Source: J095 sp964517605 (GTDB lineage Bacteria > Chloroflexota > Anaerolineae > 4572-78 > J111). Taken from it: a stretch of DNA of 64,000 nt. Every line of letters begins with the position of its first letter. Positions within the stretch are counted from its first letter, which is position 1. Where the stretch lies: contig CAZFCE010000002.1 in the NCBI GenBank assembly GCA_964517605.1, forward strand, positions 258,391 through 322,390, in the 5' to 3' direction. Positions 16,397-24,710 of this stretch are shown one piece after another. The position numbers and the translations under genes are program-made. The notes below the pieces were generated by a model. That model saw only the letters and a program-made list of their open reading frames with translations, did not search any database and was not told the DNA's origin.

Positions 16397-18106
16397 TTAT
16401 TGGTAGCCGTATTTGGTTAAAATCTGATCCAGCGTGCCATCGGCGCGGATTTGCTTTAGGCCTTCATTGAAATCCCGCAGCTTTTGCTCCGCCCCCTGGG
16501 TTTGGCGCGACACCATTACATGCAACGGCTGCACCAAAAGTGGCGGTTCCAAAAATTCAAGCGCGTCTTTGCCCGCCGGGAGCGACGTGCTGATGACGTA
16601 TTGGGCCGTAAATTTGTCCAACACCGTCAGGTCAATGCGCTTGGCCAGCAGCTTGTTCAGGTTGGTGGCTTCGTCAATGGCTTCCTCTTTTTGCAGGTAA
16701 CTGGCGGCGTCAAACTCCGGCGAGTTGACATAGCCCATAATAACGCCAATCCGGTAAGGTTTAAGGTCTTGCAGCGAGGTGTAGGCAATGGTATCGGCTT
16801 TGCGTTTGTAAAACCCGGTAATGCCGTTGGCAAAGGCATCGGAAAGAAGGTATTTTTGGGCGCGTTCATTGGAATAGTAGGCCGGGTAGCCGGCATCGTA
16901 CTTGCCGGTTTCAACCTCTTGCAACACCCGCGCCCACGGCAAAAATTCTATTTTTACGGTGTAGCCGGCGCGTTTAAAGGCCGCGCTTATAATCTCGGAG
17001 GTAAAGCCGTAGTTGGGTAATTTTTGCCCAACATACGGCGCCCAATCCAGCGTGGCCAACGTAATGGAGCCTTTGTCCACCGGAGCCGCCGCGGCCACGG
17101 TGGGCGTAACTGCGGCGGATTTGGCCACGGGCGCGGTGGCGGGAGTGGCAACAACGGTTGAAGTAACAGCGGCAGACGCGGTTGCGGTGGGCGCTTCGCC
17201 GCCGGTTAAGGCGGCATAGCTGCCATCCTGTTTCATCGCCGCCAGCGTGGCGTTAAAGGTTTTCAGCAGGTCGCCTTGCTGCGCGTTTTTGGCAAAAACC
17301 AGGTAGGTGTCGTTCACAGTCAGTGGAGTGGGCAGCGCCTCAATTTTGGCGGTGTACTGTTTTTCCTGAATGATTTTGGTACCGCCGGCCTCAACAGCCA
17401 CCACGCAATCTACCCGGCCAAGCGCCAGTTTTTCAAAATTATCAACATCGTTGCTCACATCCTGAACGGTGAACACTTTTTTTTCTTTGGCCTGGTCAAA
17501 GGCATCACCGTAGCTCCACCCGGTTAAAACGCCAACCTGCTTGCCCTTTAAATCGTCGGGCGTGGCAAACTTAAACCCCTTGCCTTTTTGAACGTAGATG
17601 AGCATTTTTTCGGAATAGAGCGCGTCGGAGTAATCGTATATTTGCAGCCGTTTTTCGTTTTTGTAGATTCCGCCAACGGCCACTTCGCCCTTTTCGCTGA
17701 GTTCCAGCGCCCGTTTCCAGGGATAGGCGGCGACCTCGGCGGTCATGCCCATTCGCTCAAAAATGGCCTGCAACAAAGCCGGGTAAATGCCGGCGGCTTT
17801 ACCGGCGGTATCGGCGTACATAAAGGGAGGATTGGCTTCATCCACAGCGATTTTTACCGGCGCAACCTGAGCCGTTGGTTGAGGCGCCGGCGTAGCGGCA
17901 GCGGTTTCTTCGGCTTGAGGCGCGGCGGGAGTTGCCGGTGCCGGCAACGGCATGGGGGTAGGAGTTTGGCGGCTAGTTGCAGCAGAAGCCTGGCGCGGGG
18001 TGGCGGTGTGCCACGGGCGGTTGAGATTGGGGGTAGCTCCACACCCCATAAGCAGTAACCCCATTAAAACAGCAAAAAGTAACAACAAAAGACCCTTGGC
18101 TCGCAT
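16397..18106 (-). CDS. Lipoprotein with two tandem family-3 solute-binding domains
   Basis: 569 residues. A lipoprotein signal (LLLLLFAVLMGLLLMGC, Cys near 22) is followed by a Pro/Ala/Thr-rich linker to about residue 85. A first SBP_bac_3 domain (VKIAVDEANPPFMYADTAGK, LQIYDYSDALYSEKMLIYV) covers about 85-310, and after another Ala/Thr/Val-rich linker a second covers about 345-569 (ITLATLDWAPYVGQKLPNYG, QKYLLSDAFANGITGFYKR). These domains bind amino acids or similar small solutes. No permease or ATPase gene is adjacent. Two chemoreceptor genes follow instead, so a role in sensing, presenting ligand to receptors, is an attractive inference. GAGAGGATAAT before the ATG is a good ribosome-binding site. 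Confidence 0.88.
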   Translation of the reverse strand: MRAKGLLLLLFAVLMGLLLMGCGATPNLNRPWHTATPRQASAATSRQTPTPMPLPAPATPAAPQAEETAAATPAPQPTAQVAPVKIAVDEANPPFMYADTAGKAAGIYPALLQAIFERMGMTAEVAAYPWKRALELSEKGEVAVGGIYKNEKRLQIYDYSDALYSEKMLIYVQKGKGFKFATPDDLKGKQVGVLTGWSYGDAFDQAKEKKVFTVQDVSNDVDNFEKLALGRVDCVVAVEAGGTKIIQEKQYTAKIEALPTPLTVNDTYLVFAKNAQQGDLLKTFNATLAAMKQDGSYAALTGGEAPTATASAAVTSTVVATPATAPVAKSAAVTPTVAAAAPVDKGSITLATLDWAPYVGQKLPNYGFTSEIISAAFKRAGYTVKIEFLPWARVLQEVETGKYDAGYPAYYSNERAQKYLLSDAFANGITGFYKRKADTIAYTSLQDLKPYRIGVIMGYVNSPEFDAASYLQKEEAIDEATNLNKLLAKRIDLTVLDKFTAQYVISTSLPAGKDALEFLEPPLLVQPLHVMVSRQTQGAEQKLRDFNEGLKQIRADGTLDQILTKYGYQ

Positions 18107-18250
18107 ATTATCCTCTCTTAACGGGTAAAAATTTGTAGCAGAAATGAACGGTAATTCTAAATTCCGGCATCCATCATATTATCGGCCAAGCCGGCAATTT
18201 ATAGAGTAAATTTTGAGTTAATCTTTTGATGCCGTTTCTTTAACACATAA

Positions 18251-18290
18251 AAAACACCCTTTGCCACAAATAGGTAAAGGGTGTTTTTAT
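18251..18290 (-). terminator. Rho-independent terminator (works in both directions)
   Basis: AAAACACCCTTTGCC / GGTAAAGGGTGTTTT around ACAAATA, with A and T runs at the outer ends. It lies about 20 bases after the stop of the four-LTxxQ lipoprotein gene and upstream of the solute-binding lipoprotein gene. Its sequence resembles the terminator at 24640-24680. Confidence 0.75.
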
Positions 18291-18311
18291 TAGCGCCGGC
18301 GGGGATGGCGG

Positions 18312-19964
18312 CTATTTTGCAAACAAAAAGTCGGTGTTGGGAATTTCCGGCATGGTGATGGGTTGAGAGTAGATGTAAGCACCCGCTGGATGCAGTTTAT
18401 CGCCCAGCATTTTGGCACGGAGCGCCATAAGTTGCGCTTGCTGCTCGGCGGTGAGGGTTTGGTTAACCTGGGCAAAGTTAATCGCAAAGTTATAAACAAT
18501 TGCGCCATCCAGCTCGCCGTATTTTTCCATCAGGCCAAGGATGGCGGCGCGGTCGGGCGTGCCGCCGCTCATAAATTGGCGCAACGCCGTAGAAACCTCG
18601 CGCCGGGTTTGGACAATTCCTTGCAGGTAGGGCTTTTGAACATCTACCAAACCGGTTACGGTTTGTGCCTGGGCCGGCGTGAGCGTTTCTAGCAGGGTGC
18701 GGCCCATATCGCCGGTGAGGTTAGAGGCAATGGTGTAGCCGGGGTTGCCCATCGCCGGGGCATCCTTAAGATAAAATGAGCCAAAGTAGGTACCCTGCCG
18801 CTCCGGGCAAAAGTAAACGTCCGCCTCCACCGAACCGGCGTACCAGCTAAACATATCGCCGGCGTAAGTCATTACGGCCACTTTTACATCGCGGTCAAGC
18901 CCGCGCAGTTCGTCCGGTTCCGCCACATCGGGCCAATCGAGCATTCCCTTGCCCACCATTGTGTCCAGCTGCGCCCGCTGGTCGGCGGTAAACCCGGCAA
19001 TCATCTGGCCCATTACCCGCGCCCGCTCGTAGCTGATTTCACCATCGAGCCGGTACAGTTGGGCGGAGTAGGCTTTTACGGCGGCTTCGTTCAGGCCGGC
19101 GCTACCAGCCGGCAAATCCCCGGTCAACAGCCGGCGAAACGCCTGCATCAGCACAAAACGATTGGCGGCGTACTGGTTGATGGCTTGCACCTGGCTTTGG
19201 GCCAGCGCAATCAACTCGGCGCGCTGGGCGGGGGTGAGGGTAGCCAGCATATTGAGCGAGGCGCGGGTGAGAAAATCGGTGTTGTGGCCCATCTGGCTGG
19301 GGTCGTTGTCGCGCAAATATTGAAAGCCCCAAAAATCGGCCACCTTGCCGGGCGGGAAGAAGGAATCCGCCCCCAAATCTCCGGTGATGAAGGCCAGCGC
19401 ATCAAAGGCAATGGTGTTGCGCTGGGCTTCATCGGAGATGGCCTGCTCAATGTTCATTTCGCGCGGGCTGCCAGGCTGATCACCGAGCAGCGGAGCCTCG
19501 GACTGGGGCCGGGGTTGAGGCGACTTGCCGGCGCAAGTATCGCGGCAGTAGCGGCGGTCGCCGGCGGGCACATCGGCTGAACTATCGCAGCAATCCTTGC
19601 AGGTGCGCTCGTCACCGGTGAGAGTGCAGGCGGAGTAATCGCCGTTTGGCCCCAGGCTAGAGGGCACGTTTACGGTGATAAAGTTGGCATTTTGGGCAAA
19701 ATCGTGTTTGGGGCATTCATCCCGGCAGGCTTTGCGGCCCGCGCCATCGGTGGTCAGGCTGTCACAACAATCCTTGCACTCACCTTCGTGGCGAGTGTTA
19801 TTAAGGCATTGCGCGGCGGTTGGTTGCGTTTGGGCAACGGTTTTGGCGCTAGGTTGCGCTGGCGGCGCTGCTTTGGCCTGGCTGCGAGGAGCGCCGCAGC
19901 CGGTTAATAGCCACACCAGCAAACTTAAGCCAAGCAGTGATAATAACATTTGGTTGGTCTTCAT
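18312..19964 (-). CDS. Cys-motif lipoprotein with four LTxxQ motifs (double Spy/CpxP-like)
   Basis: 550 residues from the ATG at 19964, chosen because AAAGGAACCAACC lies just upstream and a lipoprotein signal (LLSLLGLSLLVWLLTGC, Cys 23) follows. Residues about 50-145 hold two copies of a cysteine motif, GECKDCCD...ACRDEC and RTCKDCCD...YCRDTC. The rest is helical with four LTxxQ-type motifs (LTPAQRAELIAL, FTADQRAQLD, LTPAQAQTVTGL, LTAEQQAQLMAL) in two pairs, plus the conserved CPERQGTYFGSFYLKD. LTxxQ helices define the Spy/CpxP/ZraP periplasmic chaperone family (PF07813), but this protein is three times longer. A paralogue lies immediately upstream. The function is not established; envelope stress or metal sensing is the best guess. 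Confidence 0.72.
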   Translation of the reverse strand: MKTNQMLLSLLGLSLLVWLLTGCGAPRSQAKAAPPAQPSAKTVAQTQPTAAQCLNNTRHEGECKDCCDSLTTDGAGRKACRDECPKHDFAQNANFITVNVPSSLGPNGDYSACTLTGDERTCKDCCDSSADVPAGDRRYCRDTCAGKSPQPRPQSEAPLLGDQPGSPREMNIEQAISDEAQRNTIAFDALAFITGDLGADSFFPPGKVADFWGFQYLRDNDPSQMGHNTDFLTRASLNMLATLTPAQRAELIALAQSQVQAINQYAANRFVLMQAFRRLLTGDLPAGSAGLNEAAVKAYSAQLYRLDGEISYERARVMGQMIAGFTADQRAQLDTMVGKGMLDWPDVAEPDELRGLDRDVKVAVMTYAGDMFSWYAGSVEADVYFCPERQGTYFGSFYLKDAPAMGNPGYTIASNLTGDMGRTLLETLTPAQAQTVTGLVDVQKPYLQGIVQTRREVSTALRQFMSGGTPDRAAILGLMEKYGELDGAIVYNFAINFAQVNQTLTAEQQAQLMALRAKMLGDKLHPAGAYIYSQPITMPEIPNTDFLFAK

Positions 19965-20072
19965 GGTTGGTTCCTTTCGTGCGGTTAATTGAGCGACCCC
20001 CGTGAGTCGCACTTATTTAAAAGATGAATGGTTAAAACCGGCAATTACCGACCACTTCATCTATGTTTTGTT

Positions 20073-22313
20073 TTAGTTACTTCGGACGCAACGCACAACA
20101 AGCAGGCCGGTTTTATCATTGTAACTGGTCTTGCCGCTGGTAAAATCAACAAACCAGGCTGATGCCGCATGCCCAAACTGGGATGTAGACGACCAATAGC
20201 GAGTGGCTTGCGCGCCGGGAAAGTAGGTTGTATTTATCGCCGGGTTGGAACGGGTATCATCGCTAATTGAACGCAGTTCTTTGGCGTTGGGCAACCGCCA
20301 ATCCGTGTGGCTACCTAGCGCGAGATTCTCGCAGTAAGCCAAAGCGTTTTCCCAGGTTACGGTGGATGCCTCGCCTTGCTGCCACATAAGGCCGGTGTTG
20401 TTATGGGTGACGGTGCCGTTGCCGTTAGCGGTGAAATTATTGGTGGTAACAGAAACGTTCCGCACGCAGCGGGCGTGAAAGCGTTTGACTCCGCCGGCGC
20501 TGATGGTTTCGCTTTTGGGATGCGCCCCGATGCCGCCGCCAGCGTTAACCACCCAGGCTTTGGTTGTATCGCCCACCTGTTCTATCACCGTCCACCAATA
20601 TTCGGTGTTGGTAGATGGAAAGGCGGTTGTGTTCATGGCCGGGTTGTTGTGATCCAGGTCAACCAGGTTAAAAAGGGCGTGTCCGGTGGGCAGTTGCCAA
20701 TCACTGTACCCATCCAGAGTTAGTTGGTCGCAGTAGGTTACGGCATTAGGCCAGGTCATCTCGCCGCCGTCGGTTTGCTGCCACATAAAACCTGTAACCT
20801 GGTCGGTCACGGTTCCATCGCCGTTGACCGTATAGGCCGGTGGGTTAAGCGAGTAGTCCGAGTCCTCGCCAAAGGTAGAGATGTAATCTGTCACCTGGCC
20901 CGTGTCCGGAAGCTTCAATGAATACGTCGTTTCATCACTGGTCGAAAGGATAAGCGGCAGGTAAATTGTTGTATTTGAACCCGACGAACCGGCTAGAAAC
21001 AGGAAATCGGTGTTGATAATGGTCGGCATCGTAATGCGGTCAGAGTACCGGTAGGCGTAAGGTTCGGGGGTTAAGGGAAACTCATTCAGGATAAGTTGGC
21101 GGAGGGCGGTCAGGTCGGCCAACTGGGTGCTGTTAAGGCTCTGGCCGACCTGGGCCAGGTTGGTGGCGTAGTGATAGACAATATCGCCATCCAGTTGGCC
21201 GTACCGGGTAGCCAGGCTGAGAACCTCGGTGCTACTGACCGTCTCGCCGGCGATAAAACGGCGTAATTGAATTGAGATGTCGCGCCGCCGCTCCACAATC
21301 TCAGTCAGGGCGGATCGTTGGGTATCCACCAGGCCGGTCACCAGGGTTTTTTGGGTGGAATTTAGCTTTAACATAAAGGTGATCCCGGCGCTGGCCGTGA
21401 GATTGGCGTCAATGGTGCCGCCGGTAGACATAACCGGCGTGTCCTTCAGGTAAAAAGAGCCAAAGTAGGTACCTTGCCGTTCCGGGCAAAAATAAACATC
21501 GGCATCCAGCGAGCCGGCGTACCAACTGTAAATATCGCCGGCGTAGGTCATCAACGCCTCTTTTACGTCACGGTCCAGCCCTTTCATATCGTCCGGTTCC
21601 GATACAGCCGGCCAGTCGAGCATGCCCTTATTAATCATATTGGTGGTCAGAAAGGTTGTTTGGGTGGGGGTAAAAGAGCGGATGATAGTACCCATCACCT
21701 GCGCCCGGTCATAGCTCATCTGGCCGTCCAATTGATACAACTCGGCGGAGTAGGCCGCCACTGCATCCGAATCCAGCCCGGAACTTCCGGTGGGAACATC
21801 ACCTTCAAGCAGGCGGCGAAAGGCTTTCATCAGAACAAACCGTTTGTAGGCATAATCGTTAATCGAACTGACCTGGCTATTGGCCAGCGTTTTAAGCTGC
21901 GCCTTTTGCTCTGCCGTCAGAATGTTCCACATATTAAAGGCGGCGCTGGTGAGAAACAGAGGATTATGGCCCATCTGGCTGGGGTCGTTATCGCGCAGGT
22001 ATTGAAAGCCCCAAAAATCGGCCACTTTGCCAGGGGGAAAGAAAGAGTCGGCCCCTAACGAGCCGGTGAGAAACGCCAGGCCATCAAAAGCAATGGTGTT
22101 CCGCTGCGCCTCATCGGAGATGGTTTGCGTAATGGTCATGGTCGGCGTGAGGGCCGTACCGGAAATCAGTGAGTGAGGCGTTTCATTTGCCGGGAGCATC
22201 TCAACTGCTCTATCGCTGCCGGCGGCCCGGGCTACGGTTGGCGCGGCGGCGAACAGCACCACCAAGAGCAGGAACATCGTTAGCAAACTAATTGATAAAC
22301 ACCTGTAGATCAT
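20073..22313 (-). CDS. Exported four-LTxxQ protein fused to two DUF1566 domains
   Basis: 746 residues. A signal peptide runs to about residue 30 (LLTMFLLLVVLFAAAPTVARA). Residues 60-445 align along their length with the downstream lipoprotein, sharing SDEAQRNTIAFD, DSFFPPGKVADFWGFQYLRD, NKGMLDWP, CPERQGTYFGSFYLKD and NTDFLF, again with four LTxxQ-like motifs. Where the paralogue stops, this one continues with TTIYLPLILSTSD, a Chloroflexota YLPL-type motif. Two DUF1566/Lcl-type domains follow (FMWQQTDGGEMTWPNAVTYC with DWQLPTG, and LMWQQGEASTVTWENALAYC with DWRLPNAKEL). It lacks the twin-cysteine motif. The gene is divergent from the response-regulator gene, and both promoters lie in the 22.3-22.5 kb gap. 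AGGGGAAATAAACA precedes the ATG. Confidence 0.72.
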   Translation of the reverse strand: MIYRCLSISLLTMFLLLVVLFAAAPTVARAAGSDRAVEMLPANETPHSLISGTALTPTMTITQTISDEAQRNTIAFDGLAFLTGSLGADSFFPPGKVADFWGFQYLRDNDPSQMGHNPLFLTSAAFNMWNILTAEQKAQLKTLANSQVSSINDYAYKRFVLMKAFRRLLEGDVPTGSSGLDSDAVAAYSAELYQLDGQMSYDRAQVMGTIIRSFTPTQTTFLTTNMINKGMLDWPAVSEPDDMKGLDRDVKEALMTYAGDIYSWYAGSLDADVYFCPERQGTYFGSFYLKDTPVMSTGGTIDANLTASAGITFMLKLNSTQKTLVTGLVDTQRSALTEIVERRRDISIQLRRFIAGETVSSTEVLSLATRYGQLDGDIVYHYATNLAQVGQSLNSTQLADLTALRQLILNEFPLTPEPYAYRYSDRITMPTIINTDFLFLAGSSGSNTTIYLPLILSTSDETTYSLKLPDTGQVTDYISTFGEDSDYSLNPPAYTVNGDGTVTDQVTGFMWQQTDGGEMTWPNAVTYCDQLTLDGYSDWQLPTGHALFNLVDLDHNNPAMNTTAFPSTNTEYWWTVIEQVGDTTKAWVVNAGGGIGAHPKSETISAGGVKRFHARCVRNVSVTTNNFTANGNGTVTHNNTGLMWQQGEASTVTWENALAYCENLALGSHTDWRLPNAKELRSISDDTRSNPAINTTYFPGAQATRYWSSTSQFGHAASAWFVDFTSGKTSYNDKTGLLVVRCVRSN

Positions 22314-22397
22314 TGTTTATTTCCCCTCAAATCAAGTACGTTTCAGGTCAACCCCATTCCCTGCAAGTTGGCTTTAGTCACAGTGTAAACAGAATGT

Positions 22398-22460
22398 CTG
22401 AGAAATTTCCAAGTAATTACTGAGAAAATCCTGAGAATTTGCTTCTTAATATTTTCTCAG
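22398..22460. promoter_or_regulatory. CTGAGAA box array, probable response-regulator binding site
   Basis: CTGAGAA occurs in direct orientation at 22398, 22420 and 22431 (spacings of 22 and 11 bases, whole helical turns) and inverted as TTCTCAG at 22454-22460. Part of it forms the inverted repeat AATCCTGAGAA (22427-22437) / TTCTCAGGATT (22454-22464). Tandem direct repeats at about one-turn spacing are the usual OmpR/PhoB-type target. The array lies in the divergent gap next to the OmpR-family regulator gene, so autoregulation and control of the exported protein are likely. Confidence 0.6.
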
Positions 22461-22462
22461 GA

Positions 22463-22476
22463 TTGACCGATATAAT
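22463..22476 (+). promoter_or_regulatory. Promoter -10 element of the two-component operon
   Basis: A perfect TATAAT at 22471-22476 lies 36 bases before the regulator ATG. The TTGACC at 22463 is too close to serve as -35, and the true -35 position (about 22448-22453) is poor. The adjacent inverted CTGAGAA box suggests an activated promoter. AGGGA at 22501 is the ribosome-binding site. Confidence 0.55.
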
Positions 22477-22512
22477 CCGTAGTGAGATAATCTTACTGAC
22501 AGGGAACACGTA

Positions 22513-23190
22513 ATGGCTACCATTCTCATTGCCGATGATGACCCCAAATTGCTGAATATGGCCCGCCTGACGCTTGTTTACGAGGGGTTTCAGGTGATCA
22601 CCGCCACCAACGGGCGCGAAACGCTGGCGCAAATCCAAACTCAGCCACCGGATTTGCTGATTCTTGATTGGTTGATGCCGGAAATGGATGGGCTGGCGGT
22701 ACTCACTCAATTAAGAGCCGCCGGCAATCCGCTGCCGGTTTTAATGCTAACGGCACGCGGCGAGATTGAGGATCGGGTGGAGGGGTTGGATCGGGGGGCG
22801 GACGATTATCTGGTAAAGCCCTTTGCGCCCGCCGAATTGCTGGCCCGGCTGCGGGCGCTGTTACGCCGGTTTGAAACGACTCGCCCGGACAAACCGCTGG
22901 TTTACGCCGATCTTTATCTTAACCCCGCCACCCGCGAAGCGCGGCGCAATAGCCGGCCTTTTGAGCTAACCCCCACCGAGTTTGAACTGCTGGCATATTT
23001 ACTGCGCCATCCCCGCCAAGTTTTGCCTCGCGAAGCCATTTTAACCGCGGTGTGGGGCTACGATTTTGACGGCAACGAAAATGTTCTGGAAGTTTATATT
23101 GGCTATTTGCGCAAAAAAACCGAAACCGGCGGCCAATCTCGTTTGATTCAAACCGTGCACGGGGTTGGCTATGCTCTACGCAAAGAATAG
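22513..23190 (+). CDS. OmpR-family response regulator
   Basis: 225 residues. The receiver domain has IADDDPKLL, phospho-acceptor Asp in LLILDWLMPEMDG, Thr in LMLTARG and Lys in YLVKPFAP. The C-terminal winged helix has LYLNPATREARRN, FELTPTEFELLAYLLRHP and the recognition region NVLEVYIGYLRKKTE, ending HGVGYALRKE. The stop is 12 bases before the histidine kinase gene. It faces the exported LTxxQ/DUF1566 gene, and CTGAGAA boxes between them are the likely target. By gene order the layout resembles cpxP / cpxRA. Confidence 0.93.
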   Translation: MATILIADDDPKLLNMARLTLVYEGFQVITATNGRETLAQIQTQPPDLLILDWLMPEMDGLAVLTQLRAAGNPLPVLMLTARGEIEDRVEGLDRGADDYLVKPFAPAELLARLRALLRRFETTRPDKPLVYADLYLNPATREARRNSRPFELTPTEFELLAYLLRHPRQVLPREAILTAVWGYDFDGNENVLEVYIGYLRKKTETGGQSRLIQTVHGVGYALRKE

Positions 23191-23202
23191 ACAGGGGCTT
23201 TT

Positions 23203-24618
23203 ATGTCAATCCGTTTGCGGTTAACGCTGATTTACAGCGCCATGTTAGCCCTTACGTTGGTTAGCTTTAGCTTGCTAATTTACTTTGGCCAGGCCAGGGC
23301 CACCCAACAAGACTTTGAAAGAAAATTAGCCGAAAAGGCGCAATCCTTTAACCGGGAGCGCCGGTTGCCGCCGGCTCAAAATACCGGCCAACCGGCTAAA
23401 TCAGTGTCGCCGCCAGATGGCGCGGCCCCGCCCCGCCCCCCGGATATATTCTATGTGCAGGTTCGCACCCAAACGGGCCAAATTATTGAGCGCGACCCCG
23501 CTCTGGGCAATTACTTAACCATACCGCTCAGCCAGGCCGGCCTGCGGGCGCTCCAAAATGGCCAAACCTGGGTAGAAGGCGAGCATCTGGGGCAGGAACC
23601 CATCCTTGTTTTTAGCCAGCCTGTGCCCCTACCGGGGGGCAACGTCGAACTGGTGCAGGTGGCAGGGTCGCTGACTAACCAGGATCACGATTTGAATACA
23701 TTACGGAATAGCTTGCTTGCCGCCGGGGTTATCACCATTGGGATAATGTTTGGGCTGGTGTGGCTGCTGGCCGGGCTGGCCCTGCGGCCAATCCACCGGC
23801 TTACGCAAGCTGCGCAAGAAATTGGCGACAGCCGCGACTTTGGCCGGCGCGTGGATTACGCCGGCCCCAACGATGAAATTGGCCGGCTGGCCGTTACCTT
23901 TAACGGCATGCTGGCCGAACTCCAAGCTACCTATCTCCAGGTGGAACAATCGCTGCAAGTCCAGCGCCGTTTTGTGGCCGACGCCTCTCACGAACTGGGC
24001 ACGCCGCTCACCACCATTCGGGGCAACCTGGGCCTGCTACAACGCGAACCGCCGGTCAGCGCCGAAGACCGGGCCAGAGTGTTACATGACCTGGTTGAAG
24101 AAACCGAACGGTTGATGCGGCTGAACAAAGAGTTATTAATCCTGGCTCGGGCCGATGTGCGACGACCGCTGCAACGTGAACCCATTTTGCTGCAACCGCT
24201 GCTGGAGGATCTGTGCAGTCAGTTCAAACTGCTGGTTTCGCACCGAAAAATCATCTGCCAAAACTCACCGGGAATCACGCTGCATGGCGACCGCGACGCG
24301 CTCAAACAGGTTTTGTTGATTTTGCTGGATAACGCCCGTAAACACACGCCGGAGGAGACCACCATCACCCTGGCTTTAAGCACAACCGCCGAACAGGTTA
24401 GCCTCAGCGTGGCCGATGATGGCCCCGGCATTGCCCCCAAAATATTGCCTCATATTTTTGACCGTTTTTTTCGGGGCGATGCCGCCCGCACCGGCATCGG
24501 CACCGGGTTGGGGCTGGCAATTGCCCGCGAAATGACCACCGCTCTGGGCGGCACGCTAACTGTATCCAGCCGGCTGGGCCAGGGAACAGTTTTTACTTTG
24601 ACGTTTCCCAGGAACTAA
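23203..24618 (+). CDS. HAMP-domain sensor histidine kinase
   Basis: 471 residues: helix 1 near 8-28, a periplasmic sensor of about 145 residues rich in proline (SPPDGAAPPRPPDIFYVQVR), helix 2 near 168-190, HAMP (ALRPIHRLTQAAQEI), a HisKA domain with DASHELGTPLTTIRGN (Gly replaces the usual Arg after HEL), and a HATPase domain (ILLDNARKHTPEET, VADDGPGIAPKI, GIGTGLGLAI). It forms a two-component system with the regulator 12 bases upstream. The neighbouring exported LTxxQ proteins are candidate periplasmic partners that could restrain its sensor, as CpxP does for CpxA. This last point is inference. Confidence 0.92.
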   Translation: MSIRLRLTLIYSAMLALTLVSFSLLIYFGQARATQQDFERKLAEKAQSFNRERRLPPAQNTGQPAKSVSPPDGAAPPRPPDIFYVQVRTQTGQIIERDPALGNYLTIPLSQAGLRALQNGQTWVEGEHLGQEPILVFSQPVPLPGGNVELVQVAGSLTNQDHDLNTLRNSLLAAGVITIGIMFGLVWLLAGLALRPIHRLTQAAQEIGDSRDFGRRVDYAGPNDEIGRLAVTFNGMLAELQATYLQVEQSLQVQRRFVADASHELGTPLTTIRGNLGLLQREPPVSAEDRARVLHDLVEETERLMRLNKELLILARADVRRPLQREPILLQPLLEDLCSQFKLLVSHRKIICQNSPGITLHGDRDALKQVLLILLDNARKHTPEETTITLALSTTAEQVSLSVADDGPGIAPKILPHIFDRFFRGDAARTGIGTGLGLAIAREMTTALGGTLTVSSRLGQGTVFTLTFPRN

Positions 24619-24639
24619 CTTTTTACCGATACAAAAACA

Positions 24640-24680
24640 AAAACACCCCCTGCCGCAAGTGGGCAGAGGGTGTTTTTTAT
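24640..24680. terminator. Bidirectional rho-independent terminator
   Basis: AAAAACACCCCCTGCC / GGGCAGAGGGTGTTTTTT around GCAAGT. It lies between the converging kinase gene (plus) and dehydrogenase gene (minus), with A and T runs on the two sides, so it can serve both. Confidence 0.85.
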
Positions 24681-24710
24681 TAACGCCATCAGGCGGCTAA
24701 CGCTACCCGA

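Noticed and set aside
20073..20680. DUF1566 copies as diversity-generating-retroelement targets
   Set aside because: DUF1566 and C-type-lectin-like folds can be variable proteins, but no reverse transcriptase or template repeat is seen near.
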